Shown here piece by piece: positions 46,450 through 56,336 of a DNA stretch of 64,000 bases. The notes under the pieces were generated by a model, which saw nothing but the letters and a program-made list of their open reading frames with translations, ran no database searches and had not been told where the DNA came from. Origin of the DNA: Cristatella mucedo (Eukaryota; Bryozoa; Phylactolaemata; Cristatellidae); NCBI GenBank assembly GCA_009760855.2, contig WPIO01000024.1:3077001-3141000 (forward strand). The letters run 5' to 3'. The first letter of the stretch is position 1. Every line of letters starts with the position of its first letter. A program made the translations under genes and the position numbers.

Positions 46450-46612
46450 GCTGGTCGCTGGGCTTTAGCCCAGGCATAAGGTGCTAGCACGTCACGATCC
46501 AGGCATTGGATTTGGAGTCTTGCAATAGACAATCCTCTATAACCAACATTAAGCGAGGATGATGAGCGCTAAAGCCCTTTGGTCGCTATATAAATAAAGC
46601 AGCTAAACCAGC
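46450..46612 (+). mobile_element. diverged SINE-2 copy
   Basis: Weak tRNA-like head (GGCATAAGGTGCTAGCACG ... GGATTTGGAGTCTTGC), body AACATTAAGCGAGGATGATG, AGCGCTAAAGCCCTTTGGTC, and tail GCTATATAAATAAAGCAGCT. Confidence 0.55.
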
Positions 46613-47364
46613 CGACCTTTACTACGGCTTAAAGGAGAGGCACAGACGAGATGGTGTTTAGCAGGCCGAGAAAGAAAAAACAGGTGGATGATTCTAATAA
46701 CCTCTACCTTAGCGTTTAACGTGAGTAGGAAAGAAGTAAGTACAATTTCTAGGACCAATGGTTGAAAACCCATCTCGGTGACAGCGTCTTCGAGAGAAAA
46801 CGGTAAAGGTTTTAGACATTGAGGCTGTAGTAAATTATTTCGGCTGACATAAGAATATTGCCATTGCGCGTCAATCGAAGAGGTGAAAACAGTTTCGATT
46901 GTAGGAGTGGCCCAAATGTAGCTCGGGGGCACTAAAAAGCGGGTCCCCGGTCTGAGGAGAACCATCAGTGCTAAGCGTTAAGGTATTTACGAGTCGGCGA
47001 TGGCAAGGTCTCTGCGATTATTTCGGCGGCCAATCAAATGCGTCGAGACTCAGCGATTCGAGTCGTGCTTTGCCAATATCAACGAGGAGTAGCTTGACTT
47101 CATTGTCATTTAGATACAGGAAGTTAGCCGAAATCCAGAACTTAGTCGCTACAAGTTTGGAGTAATAGTCGACACCGTGGGTTCGAATTACATTTGCATA
47201 AAGCTTGATCTAGATGAAGAAAGCTAGGTACCGAGAAGAGCGGAAGAATCCTTCGGGTTGCAACGGATCTGCTAGACATTATCTCTAACCTTATTAAGCC
47301 TCCCAGTGGATCCTCGGATGCTCCGGAGGGATGCAAATCCCCCATCGTTTTATCATTGATCCTT
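46613..47364. other. unassigned DNA
   Basis: No recognised feature. A minus-strand frame (46603-46965) has no motif. Confidence 0.35.
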
Positions 47365-47450
47365 CGATGAATGATAATAATAGCAATGTTCATTGGCATG
47401 GCACCCTAAGAGAATTTCCTCACTGTCCATGCGCTTTACACATGACACTT
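47365..47450 (-). mobile_element. diverged LINE-A-type tail
   Basis: AATGATAATAATAGCAATG is followed by GGCACCCTAAGAGAATTTCC and GCGCTTTACACATGACAC, the antisense tail order. Confidence 0.55.
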
Positions 47451-47473
47451 GGCTGGATCCCACTGCTTTTCAA

Positions 47474-47741
47474 TGTAATGCATCTCCGTCTGTAATTCCA
47501 CAAAGTCATAAAGACCATGTAGGTGTTACGCAGGAGAGTTTTGTATAGCGCACTCACAGCCTAAGCGGCTTTCGGTACGCATTCGGTAGCCAACAGACTT
47601 CGTCTCACGAAGCAAAGAGAAAATGGGAAGCATAGCAGAGTCAGGAGAGCAGTTGAGGTAGTGGAGCATCCATGGAAGTAGCAGCTCAGGACGGCTGAAA
47701 AGGATGAGCCATAGTCGGCAGTAGGAGAGTAGTTGTCGTTT
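47474..47741 (-). mobile_element. LINE-B 3' unit
   Basis: 268 bp from the same consensus start (AACGACAACTACTCTCC) to the terminal TACATT repeat as the nested copy at 44729-44996. No coding upstream part. A target duplication is not clear. Confidence 0.85.
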
Positions 47742-47793
47742 CGATATTTAAAGGCGAGCACCATACCCTCGAATGAAGGAACTATGTCGGCAT

Positions 47794-48101
47794 CAGTAGC
47801 GGAGCTAGAGGGGGCAGGGGGCATATGCCCCCTACGGTTGGGGGCAGAGACCTGGGCCGCTCCCTATACCTGTAGCTTCCCCACACCGACCGGCAGCAAC
47901 GACGAAAATATGCGATATATAATTCTACTTGATGAGTAGCAACCGCCGAGCTCGTGTTAAATAAACACTCTGATTTTCTGCTAGAATTTTTCAATAATTC
48001 CGTCTAGCCCCGCCTACATGAACACTGTGCGGGTATTACCTCCCTACATAAAAATCCTCTAGCTCTTCAACCACTAGATGAAAATCCTGGTTTCGCCACT
48101 G
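47794..48101. mobile_element. hAT-like MITE, 308 bp, perfect 8-bp target duplication
   Basis: The left end CAGTAGCGGAGCTAGAG and the inverted right end CAGTGGCGAAACCAGGA are imperfect terminal inverted repeats. GTCGGCAT flanks both sides (47786-47793 and 48102-48109). An 8-bp duplication and CAGTGGCG-type ends are the hAT superfamily signature. There is no open frame for a transposase, so it is non-autonomous. Confidence 0.9.
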
Positions 48102-48109
48102 GTCGGCAT

Positions 48110-49015
48110 GAATGAGAATTTCGCCATGTAACTGCAGGTAGACCAGAAGCAGCTTCGGTGAAAAGAACGTGCGATTGAATAATATGGTGGCCTTTATATA
48201 TCCCTTCAAAAACAGAGTTGCAGCAGCATGACTAAGAGGTGATCATTGAACTTCGCATGTTTGGTAAGTAGCCGTTGCGGGAAATAGTCCCTAATCCTAA
48301 GGAGAGGACACATTGTACGATCTTTATATCTGAAGCCTTGCTTTAGTTTCTATGCCTCTTAGGCTGGAGCTCTCTGCCAACTCACATCACGCATGGCATG
48401 TGACGAGTAAAACGGAACTAAATACTTACCTATTTCTCGCAGCATATACTTAGTCCATCCGGATTTTTTTATTCTGATATGCGTGCTCTAGTTGTACGAT
48501 TAATTTTAATATGCTTCCCTTTCAGCGTATATAGAGCACTCAGATGGAAATTGCAATCGCCCAGGGTGCTGTAAAATTATAATGTGTTACCATTATTTCT
48601 TTGCCGACTGAAAGCGAAATTGCAACTACATGCGCTCAGTTATTGTCTCAGCCTTACAATAAATATATGTGTACTCAATTTCAATTAAACATACTAATAA
48701 TAATAGTTAATTCAATAATAACATTAATGAAACGTGCTTTAAGCACTTGCGCTCCGAAGACGACTAGACGGCTAGACGATTGCAAGAACTGCTATTCCAT
48801 AACGAACCAGGTGTGCTGAAACCGGAAACTAACTATTTGACAACTACGTTTTATTGGAAGGATTTAATGGAAGCATAGACGGAGCTTTTACAGCGCCAGG
48901 CCAGCTTGCGAATGAAAGACGATGTGGAAGGCGGACCTGCGTATACTGAAGCACTCAGACGGTGTCTGCACTGAGAAACACTCTCGCTGTTGTCTTGATG
49001 GTAGCACCCCATTTA
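48110..49015. other. unassigned DNA
   Basis: No recognised gene. A short stretch at 48520-48590 (TAGAGCACTCAGATGGAAAT ... GGGTGCTGTAAAATTATAAT) resembles a degenerate LINE-type tail. Confidence 0.35.
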
Positions 49016-49135
49016 ATAATAATAATAATAATAATAATAATAGACTGATAAAGCGCCCTCAGAGAACTCAACCTATCTCTTTCTAGGCGCTTTACATTTG
49101 CTTCAAAGGAAACACGATTTCGTGGTAGCCTCCAC
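49016..49135 (-). mobile_element. LINE-A tail
   Basis: Nine AAT units, then the antisense tail stem-loop and GGCGCTTTACATTTGCTTCA. About 40 bp of 3' UTR remain. Confidence 0.85.
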
Positions 49136-50650
49136 ATTCGCCCGGCCAGTAGGCCGCAATGGTGGTAAATGAAGACTTATAAGACAGATCGATCTTAACC
49201 TCTGCATATCAGGCAAGCAGGCCACCGCGACCATATCCGGCGGGCCCAGTCTGCGACGGTGGTTCGTTGCAGACGGCAGAAAGTACCCGCGCACAGACCA
49301 CAGACAGTACTGAGCGAAGGCTAGATGCTCAGGCTCTCTCAGTAGGGTCCAGCTGGAGATGGGGTGGGTGTGCGTTGGCCACCGGCAAGCAAAAGAGTTA
49401 GCCACCCGGGCTGCTTGCCAGACGCGAGGGCGACGCAGCCTAATGTATGCATTGAGCAATTTGGCTCCCTGCCACGACAAGCGGGCGGGTGGGCCGCCTG
49501 CTGCCGTGGCGCACCTGCTTTCGTTTGTTCGCCATCCTTGCCAACCGTCGGCCCCATGGAGACGCGACAAAAGCGTCGGCGAGCCGAAGTAAGCTCGGCG
49601 ATCATGCGGCTCAGATCGCCGCGTTCGCCGAGCTGTGCCATCACTTGGCGCAGGTTTTCGAAACCGAGGTTTAGCAGGCTCCTTCCTGGGCCTTTTCCAC
49701 CGCCGCGCTGCTCGGGCTAGGTCACCTTACTTCTGCAGGCGCCTCGGCAGGTCTCGAGAGAGTCGGGTACACTGTAGCCGCAATCGCTCCTCGATAGGAC
49801 CGCCGTGCGAATGTCTCCTACAGGCAAACAGTACATCGTGCACGGCTCAAGCGAAGCTGCCGCTGAACTCTGAACTCGCCCTGCTGAACTCGCTCGCTGC
49901 CGACGCGCCAATCCGATCCCCTTGGGTGCACTCGGGTGCTGTGGAAAGTCGCCAGACGAACAGCATCTCAACAGTTGGAGCGAGCTGCAGTGCTACAGCC
50001 GCTCGTGGATGCAAAGAATGCTCGCAGTCCTGTGACCCCCCCACCCCGCCCCGCGCGGCTTTCTAGAGATCGCGACATTTACAGACGTCGACGCGTTTAC
50101 CCATTTTGCGAGAAACCCGCAGGACATGCACCGGCACCACTGGTGGGTTCGGATGCTTCCAAAGACGTCGCGCGAGGGAGAGTCTCTCGCACATCCCGAC
50201 TGTGAGCGAGCAGGAGAAGCTCCGCGTCCGCTTTAAAGCGGACTTGATTCTCGCTTCAGCGACGAAGCGCTCGATACTTGAGTTGACGCTGCATAATTTG
50301 CAGCGTATTCTGAGGCTTGTCACAGGTCGGCGTTGGTGTCCTTTCTCCGTACGGCAGTGACCAACTCCCGGCGCCTAACTAACTGCTTCGGAAACCTGTA
50401 TATCAGAGTCTAGCTGAGTGCGAACGGTTCGTACGCGTCGAAACACGACCACCGCGGCTTAAAACAGTGTGCTCTCACACTGATGCTCGCAGTGGGCCAC
50501 CACGCCACCGCTGTGGCCGACGTCCTAAACGCAACTCAATCCTACCTCTGAAGACCGTGACTCACCCTAATAAACACAATTCCCCATAAACTGGCAAGCC
50601 CCATAAAACCCGCAGCCATAAACGATATAGGCCTATAAACTATGAATAGC
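49136..50650. other. GC-rich DNA, unassigned apart from one exon candidate
   Basis: CpG-rich from about 49340 to 50250 with overlapping frames on both strands. Only 49515-49685 (separate entry) looks exon-like. The rest lacks motifs. Confidence 0.35.
49515..49685 (-). CDS. candidate internal exon of an unknown gene
   Basis: 171 bp between an AG (CCCAG at 49690-49686) and a GT donor (GCAG|GTGCGC at 49514). It is divisible by three and open in one frame, reading SLLNLGFENLRQVMAQLGER, then GDLSRMIAELTSARRRFC. The peptide looks helical and non-repetitive, unlike the composition-driven frames nearby. I cannot name a family. The donor is the same hexamer as in CDO1 exon 1. Confidence 0.25.
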
Positions 50651-50750
50651 ACAATAATAATAATAATAATGCACTTGATATAGCGCCCTAAGAGAAATCA
50701 ATCTCTTTCTAGGTGCTTTACAATTGCTGCAAAGGAAGCAATATCAGAGA
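50651..50750 (-). mobile_element. LINE-A tail
   Basis: AATAATAATAATAAT, antisense tail (TATAGCGCCCTAAGAGAAAT, CTCTTTCTAGGTGCTTTACA), then a few bases of 3' UTR. Confidence 0.82.
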
Positions 50751-51269
50751 AACGAGACCACGATACTGGCAAGAGCAATGAAATTTGCTGTAGAAGAAAA
50801 TTGTAAAACGAGCTAAACAACCACGTCACTGGCCCAGTCTTCAAATCGCGTTATAACGTCAACCAGTGAGTTGCAGACAATACTAAAACATTAAAACTCA
50901 CACTTGCGCATGGAAATGAATCCCCTGCTTTGAAATTAACCCCTCGCACTTTCGTTTCAACCTAGAGTTTACGTAGAGACCCGAGCGCGAAACAAGACAC
51001 GCGGTATCTTCTGGGCCTCTGTACCTACAATGCAATGGCTGCCGCTATTGCCGATAGCTGTTGGGGTGTTTGGAAACCGTGTCCTGTCGATGTACCTGCA
51101 CGTCTATAGATCATAGCCTCGACGGAGTCACTCGGGGGTCAGCGAAACGGTTGCGGCAGCGACAGCGACGGAGGTGAAGGCCGCAATGGTGACGGCGAAT
51201 TGTCCTTTAGTATTTGCGCCGGAAAGCGAGTCGCAGCGACCCGATGCCGCCGCCGAGAATGCTCCGTCC
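50751..51269. other. unassigned DNA
   Basis: No recognised feature; becomes GC-rich after 51120. Confidence 0.35.
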
Positions 51270-51334
51270 GGTCAGCAAATGTAAAGTGCCTAGAAAAAGA
51301 TGAGTTCTCTGAGGTTGCTATAACAAATGCATCA

Positions 51335-51398
<64 letters not shown>

Positions 51399-51400
51399 GT
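51270..51400 (+). mobile_element. LINE-A tail with long (ATT)n
   Basis: CAGCAAATGTAAAGTGCCTA, GAAAAAGATGAGTTCTCTGA, then about 21 ATT units (51336-51398). The poly-Leu, poly-Asn and poly-Tyr frames here are artefacts of the repeat. Confidence 0.9.
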
Positions 51401-51472
51401 GAGCAGAATGAGCAGTGCGGCGCAGTCAAGCATACAGCAAGTCTCACCTCGCTGCTGCTGCAAAATCGCAAC

Positions 51473-51565
51473 ATGGCCGACGGCGCGAATGTCGACCAGC
51501 ACTCGAGCCGTCGCTCGAGACCGAAAGCTGAATTAGAAGAGGTTGTTGAGGAAGTACTCTGCTGA
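51473..51565 (+). CDS. short ORF with strong start context, possible first exon
   Basis: The ATG is in CGCAACATGGCC (strong context), just after a GC-rich stretch. It encodes MADGANVDQHSSRRSRPKAE followed by an acidic helix-like end (LEEVVEEVLC) and a stop. GTTGTT (51542) or GTACTC (51553) could be donors. No family is recognised, so it may be chance. Confidence 0.2.
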   Translation: MADGANVDQHSSRRSRPKAELEEVVEEVLC

Positions 51566-52679
51566 GCAGCTAGGCTGCTAGAACGAAGGCCCCGGAATCG
51601 ACAACGGGCAGCGCGCGAAATCGTTGGGCTAAAAAAAGATCAAGGACCGACAAGGAAGGAGGGAAGTAGCTTCGCACGCACCGAAACCGGAACCGACCGG
51701 ATGTGAATAACCAGTTCGACTTCGACGAGTGCGCCTCCAGTGCTAAGCACACCCGTGCTAACCTTTCAGCCGTACATGTCGCGGCCCTGTCGCAATTGCG
51801 CGCATGCCCCCTCCCGACCTGTGCGGACGCCTGAAGGCTGTATTTGAGAAACGCGATTTGGTCTCTGAGCGTGAAGCTTCTGCTCGGCATTTACGCTTAC
51901 TTCTGGGAGGCTGTTAAAGTCTTGCAGTTCGATTAACACGATTAACTATAGCTAATCGTGCGCATATTGCGCCAATGAGAGCATCCATCAAGTATAACGA
52001 ATGCTTTATTCTGACTAGCGCTGCACCGGAATGTCCAACTGCAGCCTTATAGAACCCTTGAGCGCTGTGGAGGGGTATGAGACCTTGCGACACAGCGTGC
52101 CGCCGCGGCCATCGCCAGCGAAAGCAGTCAAGCGAAATTACTAAAAGGCAGCAGGTTAGTGTCTGCGCTCCGTCGCCGTAGGTCAGTTTTTGTTATTGGA
52201 TGAGAACGCATACCGCAGATCAGACTCGGTTAAGTCAGCCTCGGGAGGACGAGGCTGCTATCTGACTCCTCGTGAGGACCGTTTTCATCGCCGGAGAGAG
52301 ATCGGAGTGCAAGCTGTGGTAGGACTGCGAGCCATTGATGTGTGCCATCGTCAGAGGAAAAAATTAGACGCAGCAGCGCTACCAGTCAGGCGTGCTACCC
52401 CAATGCCTGCATCGTCTCTCGATTTACGACATGCTGTTTAGCCCGGTTGAGCGGGAGCGAGCAGAAGGTCAAAGTGCAAGGTGAAAGTTAACGGCGGTCC
52501 CTTGCGAAAGTGGCTAGACGCAGCGAGAAGTTCCAGCACGAGTACAAGCATGCATCGTCTCTCAAGTTATGTCTCCCGATTAGGTAACTGGTTGAGTGAG
52601 TGCAAAATTGAAAAGGATAGGAGGATGCAGGGAATGCCTCAACACTGTCGAGGCAGTAACGACAGCAACCATAAATAAC
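51566..52679. other. unassigned DNA
   Basis: No exon or repeat recognised. Confidence 0.35.
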
Positions 52680-52770
52680 AAGAATAATAATGAAACAGTC
52701 GCCTGGTGCCCTAAGAGAGCTAAATCTCTGTCTCGGCACTTTAAAGCCTTTGCCCTTATCTGTGCAGAAA
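52680..52770 (-). mobile_element. diverged LINE-A-type tail
   Basis: AAGAATAATAATGAAACAGT, then GGTGCCCTAAGAGAGCTAAA and CTCTGTCTCGGCACTTTAAA: antisense tail order with substitutions. Confidence 0.65.
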
Positions 52771-54456
52771 TGGAGAAAACGAAGCGGTAGTAGCCTGTAG
52801 CGGAGCGCGGATCTCGACTGGCAGCGGAAGACCAAGTCAGGACAACCTCTGCACGATGAGCTGGGCCAGGGCTTGTACCGAAGAATAGCTATGCTAACAC
52901 TTATGGAAGGGAGTTAGTAGCTGAGGAGATTGGGAACGTGTCGAAAGAAAGGCGGCATGCGAAGGCAAAGTGCAGCGACAGTAGCAGAATGGCAGTACAA
53001 CTTGGCAGTCGGCTCTACCTATCGAGACCATATGAACCGAGCTCAGATGTGTGGAACCTGCTCAACTGGCCTTCTTGCTGTAGGCCAAGTATGACCGGCT
53101 GCCAACGCCGCCTACTTTGGTCGAACGGTGTCTCCATAAAGGTAAAAGGGTGTGCGAAATTTCGCACAGTTAGAACGTCGTAGCGTATTCAACCAGCCGT
53201 TATGTAGGTGCGTAGCAACAACCACTGGCTACTCGATTGCTTGCCCAGCTGCGAGGTCAATCCCAGTACAGGTCAGACACGCCCGAAAACACATCCGTCT
53301 TGTCTGAGCAGATAATGGACACTCTCCCCCTTTGCCGACGTATCGCTTGGGCTAAGCGGACCCTGCCTTTCTCTGCCTCGTCGTCGGCCTGATCGGATCT
53401 CTTCTTCTTTCTTTCTTCGTCTACGGCCGCAGCGAGCAAATGGCCGAGAACCTAAATGCGTATTACTATCCAATAATGAGCGAACGGGATAATGCATTTG
53501 GGTGCTAGCAGTCCTTATCAAGCTGGCGGTGGAAGCGGACGAAGTGGAGAGCGACAAAATAGCTCCGAAGCAGCAGCAGCATAGACTGCAGCGGATTATG
53601 ACCGTCTCGCCTGCGGCGTGTCGTCTAGGAGACAAGGAAGGTTAGATCTGAGAAATGAAATTCATCAAAGCCGCGGCTCAGGGATGTGGGTTGATTGGCA
53701 TGCGGTGGCAGACCGTGCTGCGGCGAACCTTCACGTGGATGCTGTCCTGAGGTCAGTGCCTCCAGAAACCTTGACTTTCGTGCTGAGCTGATCGTGCCTT
53801 TGAAGGGGATAATATGGAGGCGGCATACGAAAGGCAGGTTAGGCACTACGAGGAGTTAGCCGATCAGTGCAGGATTAAGGACGTGGACATGTGAGCTATT
53901 TGCAGTTGTGTGGGCGCTCGAGATTGTGTTGGACAATCTAAAAACTTATTTGTGGGTCATATTGACTTTCGAAGATAACGCCCGTGTCAAGCAGGAAGAC
54001 GGGGCGAGTACGGCTTAAGGTCGAATTATTGAAAAAATGATCTACAATTCGAATTTTTATGGATGTGCCTTTCAAAATACAAACATTTCAGAATTGAAGT
54101 CAAAGGTTTTGATCATTTCCGTACAACAGCCTTGAAAAAGTAATTATGCAAACCATATCAAACGCAGAAGTAACATTTCCACAGATAATAAATTTACATA
54201 TCTCTGCATCATATGTGACTTTTGAGCCCAATTGTTGAACGTCGGCACATCCATCGAGACACTTGCTCGAAACTAGCGAATGTATTACGTGCTTGCAACT
54301 TTCAATCCGATTCCTTTACAGCCTTTGTTTGTGCCTCATAAATTAAATAGCTTGGCCAACGTGAATCTCCGATCAAAGTAAAATTTTGACAATGAGTTGG
54401 GCTCTGCTTGTTCATCCATTATTGTCTAGTTTTCTTTTTGTGTTGGTTGTGTGTGC
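52771..54456. other. unassigned DNA
   Basis: No recognised feature. 53280-53640 is GC-rich with a biased minus-strand frame rich in Arg and Ser that lacks a domain. Confidence 0.35.
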
Positions 54457-54464
54457 ATTTCTAT

Positions 54465-54766
54465 TAGTGACGGAGCAAAGAGGGACACGGGGCGTTAGAC
54501 CTCCTATAGTGGGACTACCCCTCCTATATCTGGGCCCCCCTCCTATTCCCAGGCCTCGCCCGACCGTCGCTAACGACGAAATTATGTCAGGTCCACTTGA
54601 TGAGCAATCACCGATTCGTGTCGAATAGACACAATGACTTTGAGGTGTCTTTTTTAATCATTTTCGGGCTTCGCTCCGCTTACACGAAAATCTTGCGGTC
54701 CTTGGTTAGCCTGCACACAAACTTTGCAGGTCTTTCTCCTAGATGAAAATCCTAGCTCCAACTTTG
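54465..54766. mobile_element. hAT-like MITE, second copy, 302 bp
   Basis: Same order as 47794-48101: TAGTGACGGAGCAAAGAGG start, C-rich CCCCTCCTAT blocks, AACGACGAAATTATG, CTTGATGAGCAA, GATGAAAATCCTAGCTCCA end. Flanks ATTTCTAT (54457-54464) and ATTTTTAT (54767-54774) match 7 of 8. Ends are decayed, so it is older than the other copy. Confidence 0.8.
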
Positions 54767-54837
54767 ATTTTTATATGTGTCTTCGTGACGTGGAAGGCTG
54801 AGACGAATGACTACCGACTTTTTTACTTAAAAATAGA

Positions 54838-55735
54838 CTAATAATAATAATAATAGTAATGCATTTGATAAGCGCCCCCAGAGAACCCAATCTCTTTCTA
54901 GGCGGTTTATACTTGCTGCAAAGGGGAACCCGATTGAATGGTGAGTAATATCATGCTTGATAAACAGCATGAATAACATAGTTAGGAATGACATGCACAG
55001 GGTCAGCATGCAAATGTGGTTAGTGGCAGCATGCACAATGTCAGCACGCATAAGCACATCAAGGACGAATCACAGGGACCCACTAAATGCTGTCCTAAAT
55101 AGGTGTGTTTTAAGTTCTTTTTAATGTGGTCAAGTCAGGGGATGTTCTGACGCATGTCGAGAGTGAGTTCCGGGCTTTGTGAGCATACGAACTAAATGCA
55201 CGGTCCCCAAAGGATTTGAGGTTTGTACGAGGTATTGGTAAACTGTTGGATTCCGAAAAGTGGGTGGTAGGATGCTTGGCCTGGCGGGGGAGTAGATCTG
55301 GTGAGACGTGATGGCACACCAGGTAAGGCAGCTGCTTTTCACGACCTCGGTCCCGGGGTCGGGCTTCTAATCCTTCGGTGGGCAATGCAATGTGGCCGCT
55401 GTAAGCGATTGTGATAGCCGTAAAGGCTCTTCTGTCGCTATACAAAAGAGGCTGTCGAGTCAGCTAGTATTTACTTATTATTAGTATTATCCGAGAGATA
55501 GGCTGGAGCCAAAGAATGAAGTGACCTAAAAGTGAGTGATAAAACTTTTATGTCGATCCGTTGCTTGACTGATAGCCAGTGCAGGTCGGCGAGAAATGGT
55601 GTGTGATTTGGCAACTTCGACGCGCGCGACAGACAAGCCTAGCTTCGGAGTTTTGCACAAGCTGTAATTGCCTGATTGCACATGCCGGTAGGCCAGCAAG
55701 CAATGAGTTACAGAAGTCAAGACTATGTGAGCGCG
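54838..55735 (-). mobile_element. LINE-A copy interrupted by SINE-2
   Basis: Antisense tail and 3' UTR from 54838, RT C-terminus (PTTFRNPTV, KARNSLSTCVRTSPDLTT) to about 55299. An insert follows, then CCGAGAGATAGGCTGGAGCC resumes the same consensus to 55735. Several stops; inactive. Confidence 0.87.
55300..55490 (+). mobile_element. SINE-2 nested in LINE-A
   Basis: Plus strand: GGTAAGGCAGCTGCTTTTCA (head), CGGGCTTCTAATCCTTCGG (B-box region), body GTAAGCGATTGTGATAGCCG, TAAAGGCTCTTCTGTCGCTA, tail AAGAGGCTGTCGAGTCAGCT and a TTATTATTAG end. It splits the LINE-A alignment. Confidence 0.82.
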
Positions 55736-55784
55736 CTATTATCCGGGGTTAAATTGGCTACTGTCGGTCGGATTTGTGGCTTAA

Positions 55785-55965
55785 TAATAATATATAATAA
55801 TAATTCACTTGATAAAGCGCCCTCAGAGAACTTAATCTCTTTCTAGGCGCTTTACATTTGCTGCAAAGGGAAATGCAATTGAATGGTAAGTAAAATCATG
55901 CTTGAAAAGCATACGAAATGAATAATATGGTTAGGGGTGACATGCACAGGGTCAGCATGCAATCT
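55785..55965 (-). mobile_element. LINE-A 3' UTR and tail
   Basis: AAT-rich start, full antisense stem-loop and about 130 bp of 3' UTR. It ends after GTCAGCATGCAA, the same 5' break as the copy at 18010-18185. Confidence 0.87.
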
Positions 55966-56169
55966 CTCGGCTCTCCGCTCAATCGACCAATGGTGGCCAA
56001 AGTAATCACCAGGCATCTTCCTGGCTGAGTCATTGTAGATGGCGTGGCTCTTGACTGCCTGCCCACTGCTTGCACAGTCAGTTCATGAAACCGTCAATAT
56101 TTTAGAAATGTACGAGCAGTTCTGTTGAACTGCTCCAAATTAGCTCGCTTCACAGCTTGCGTCTGCATC
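55966..56169. other. unassigned DNA
   Basis: No recognised feature. Confidence 0.35.
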
Positions 56170-56336
56170 TAATAAATAAATGCTAGCTGATTTAGCAGCC
56201 TCCTTTGCATAGCCATAGAAGAGCATCAAAGGATATCACCACCGCCTGCAGCGGCAATAAAGGATTGCCCGCCGCAGGATTGGAACCCACGACATCGGGA
56301 CCGAGGTCATGAAAAGCAACAGCTTTACCTGCTTTG
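56170..56336 (-). mobile_element. SINE-2 copy
   Basis: Minus strand: CGTGGGTTCCAATCC (B box), CAATCCTTTATTGCCGCTG-type body, then TAGCAGCCTCC antisense tail end. It abuts the truncated 5' end of the LINE-A copy at 56337. Confidence 0.78.

Noticed and set aside
51139-51565. Long frames with poly-Asn, poly-Leu or poly-Tyr runs
   Set aside because: They translate the (ATT)n tail of a LINE-A fragment.
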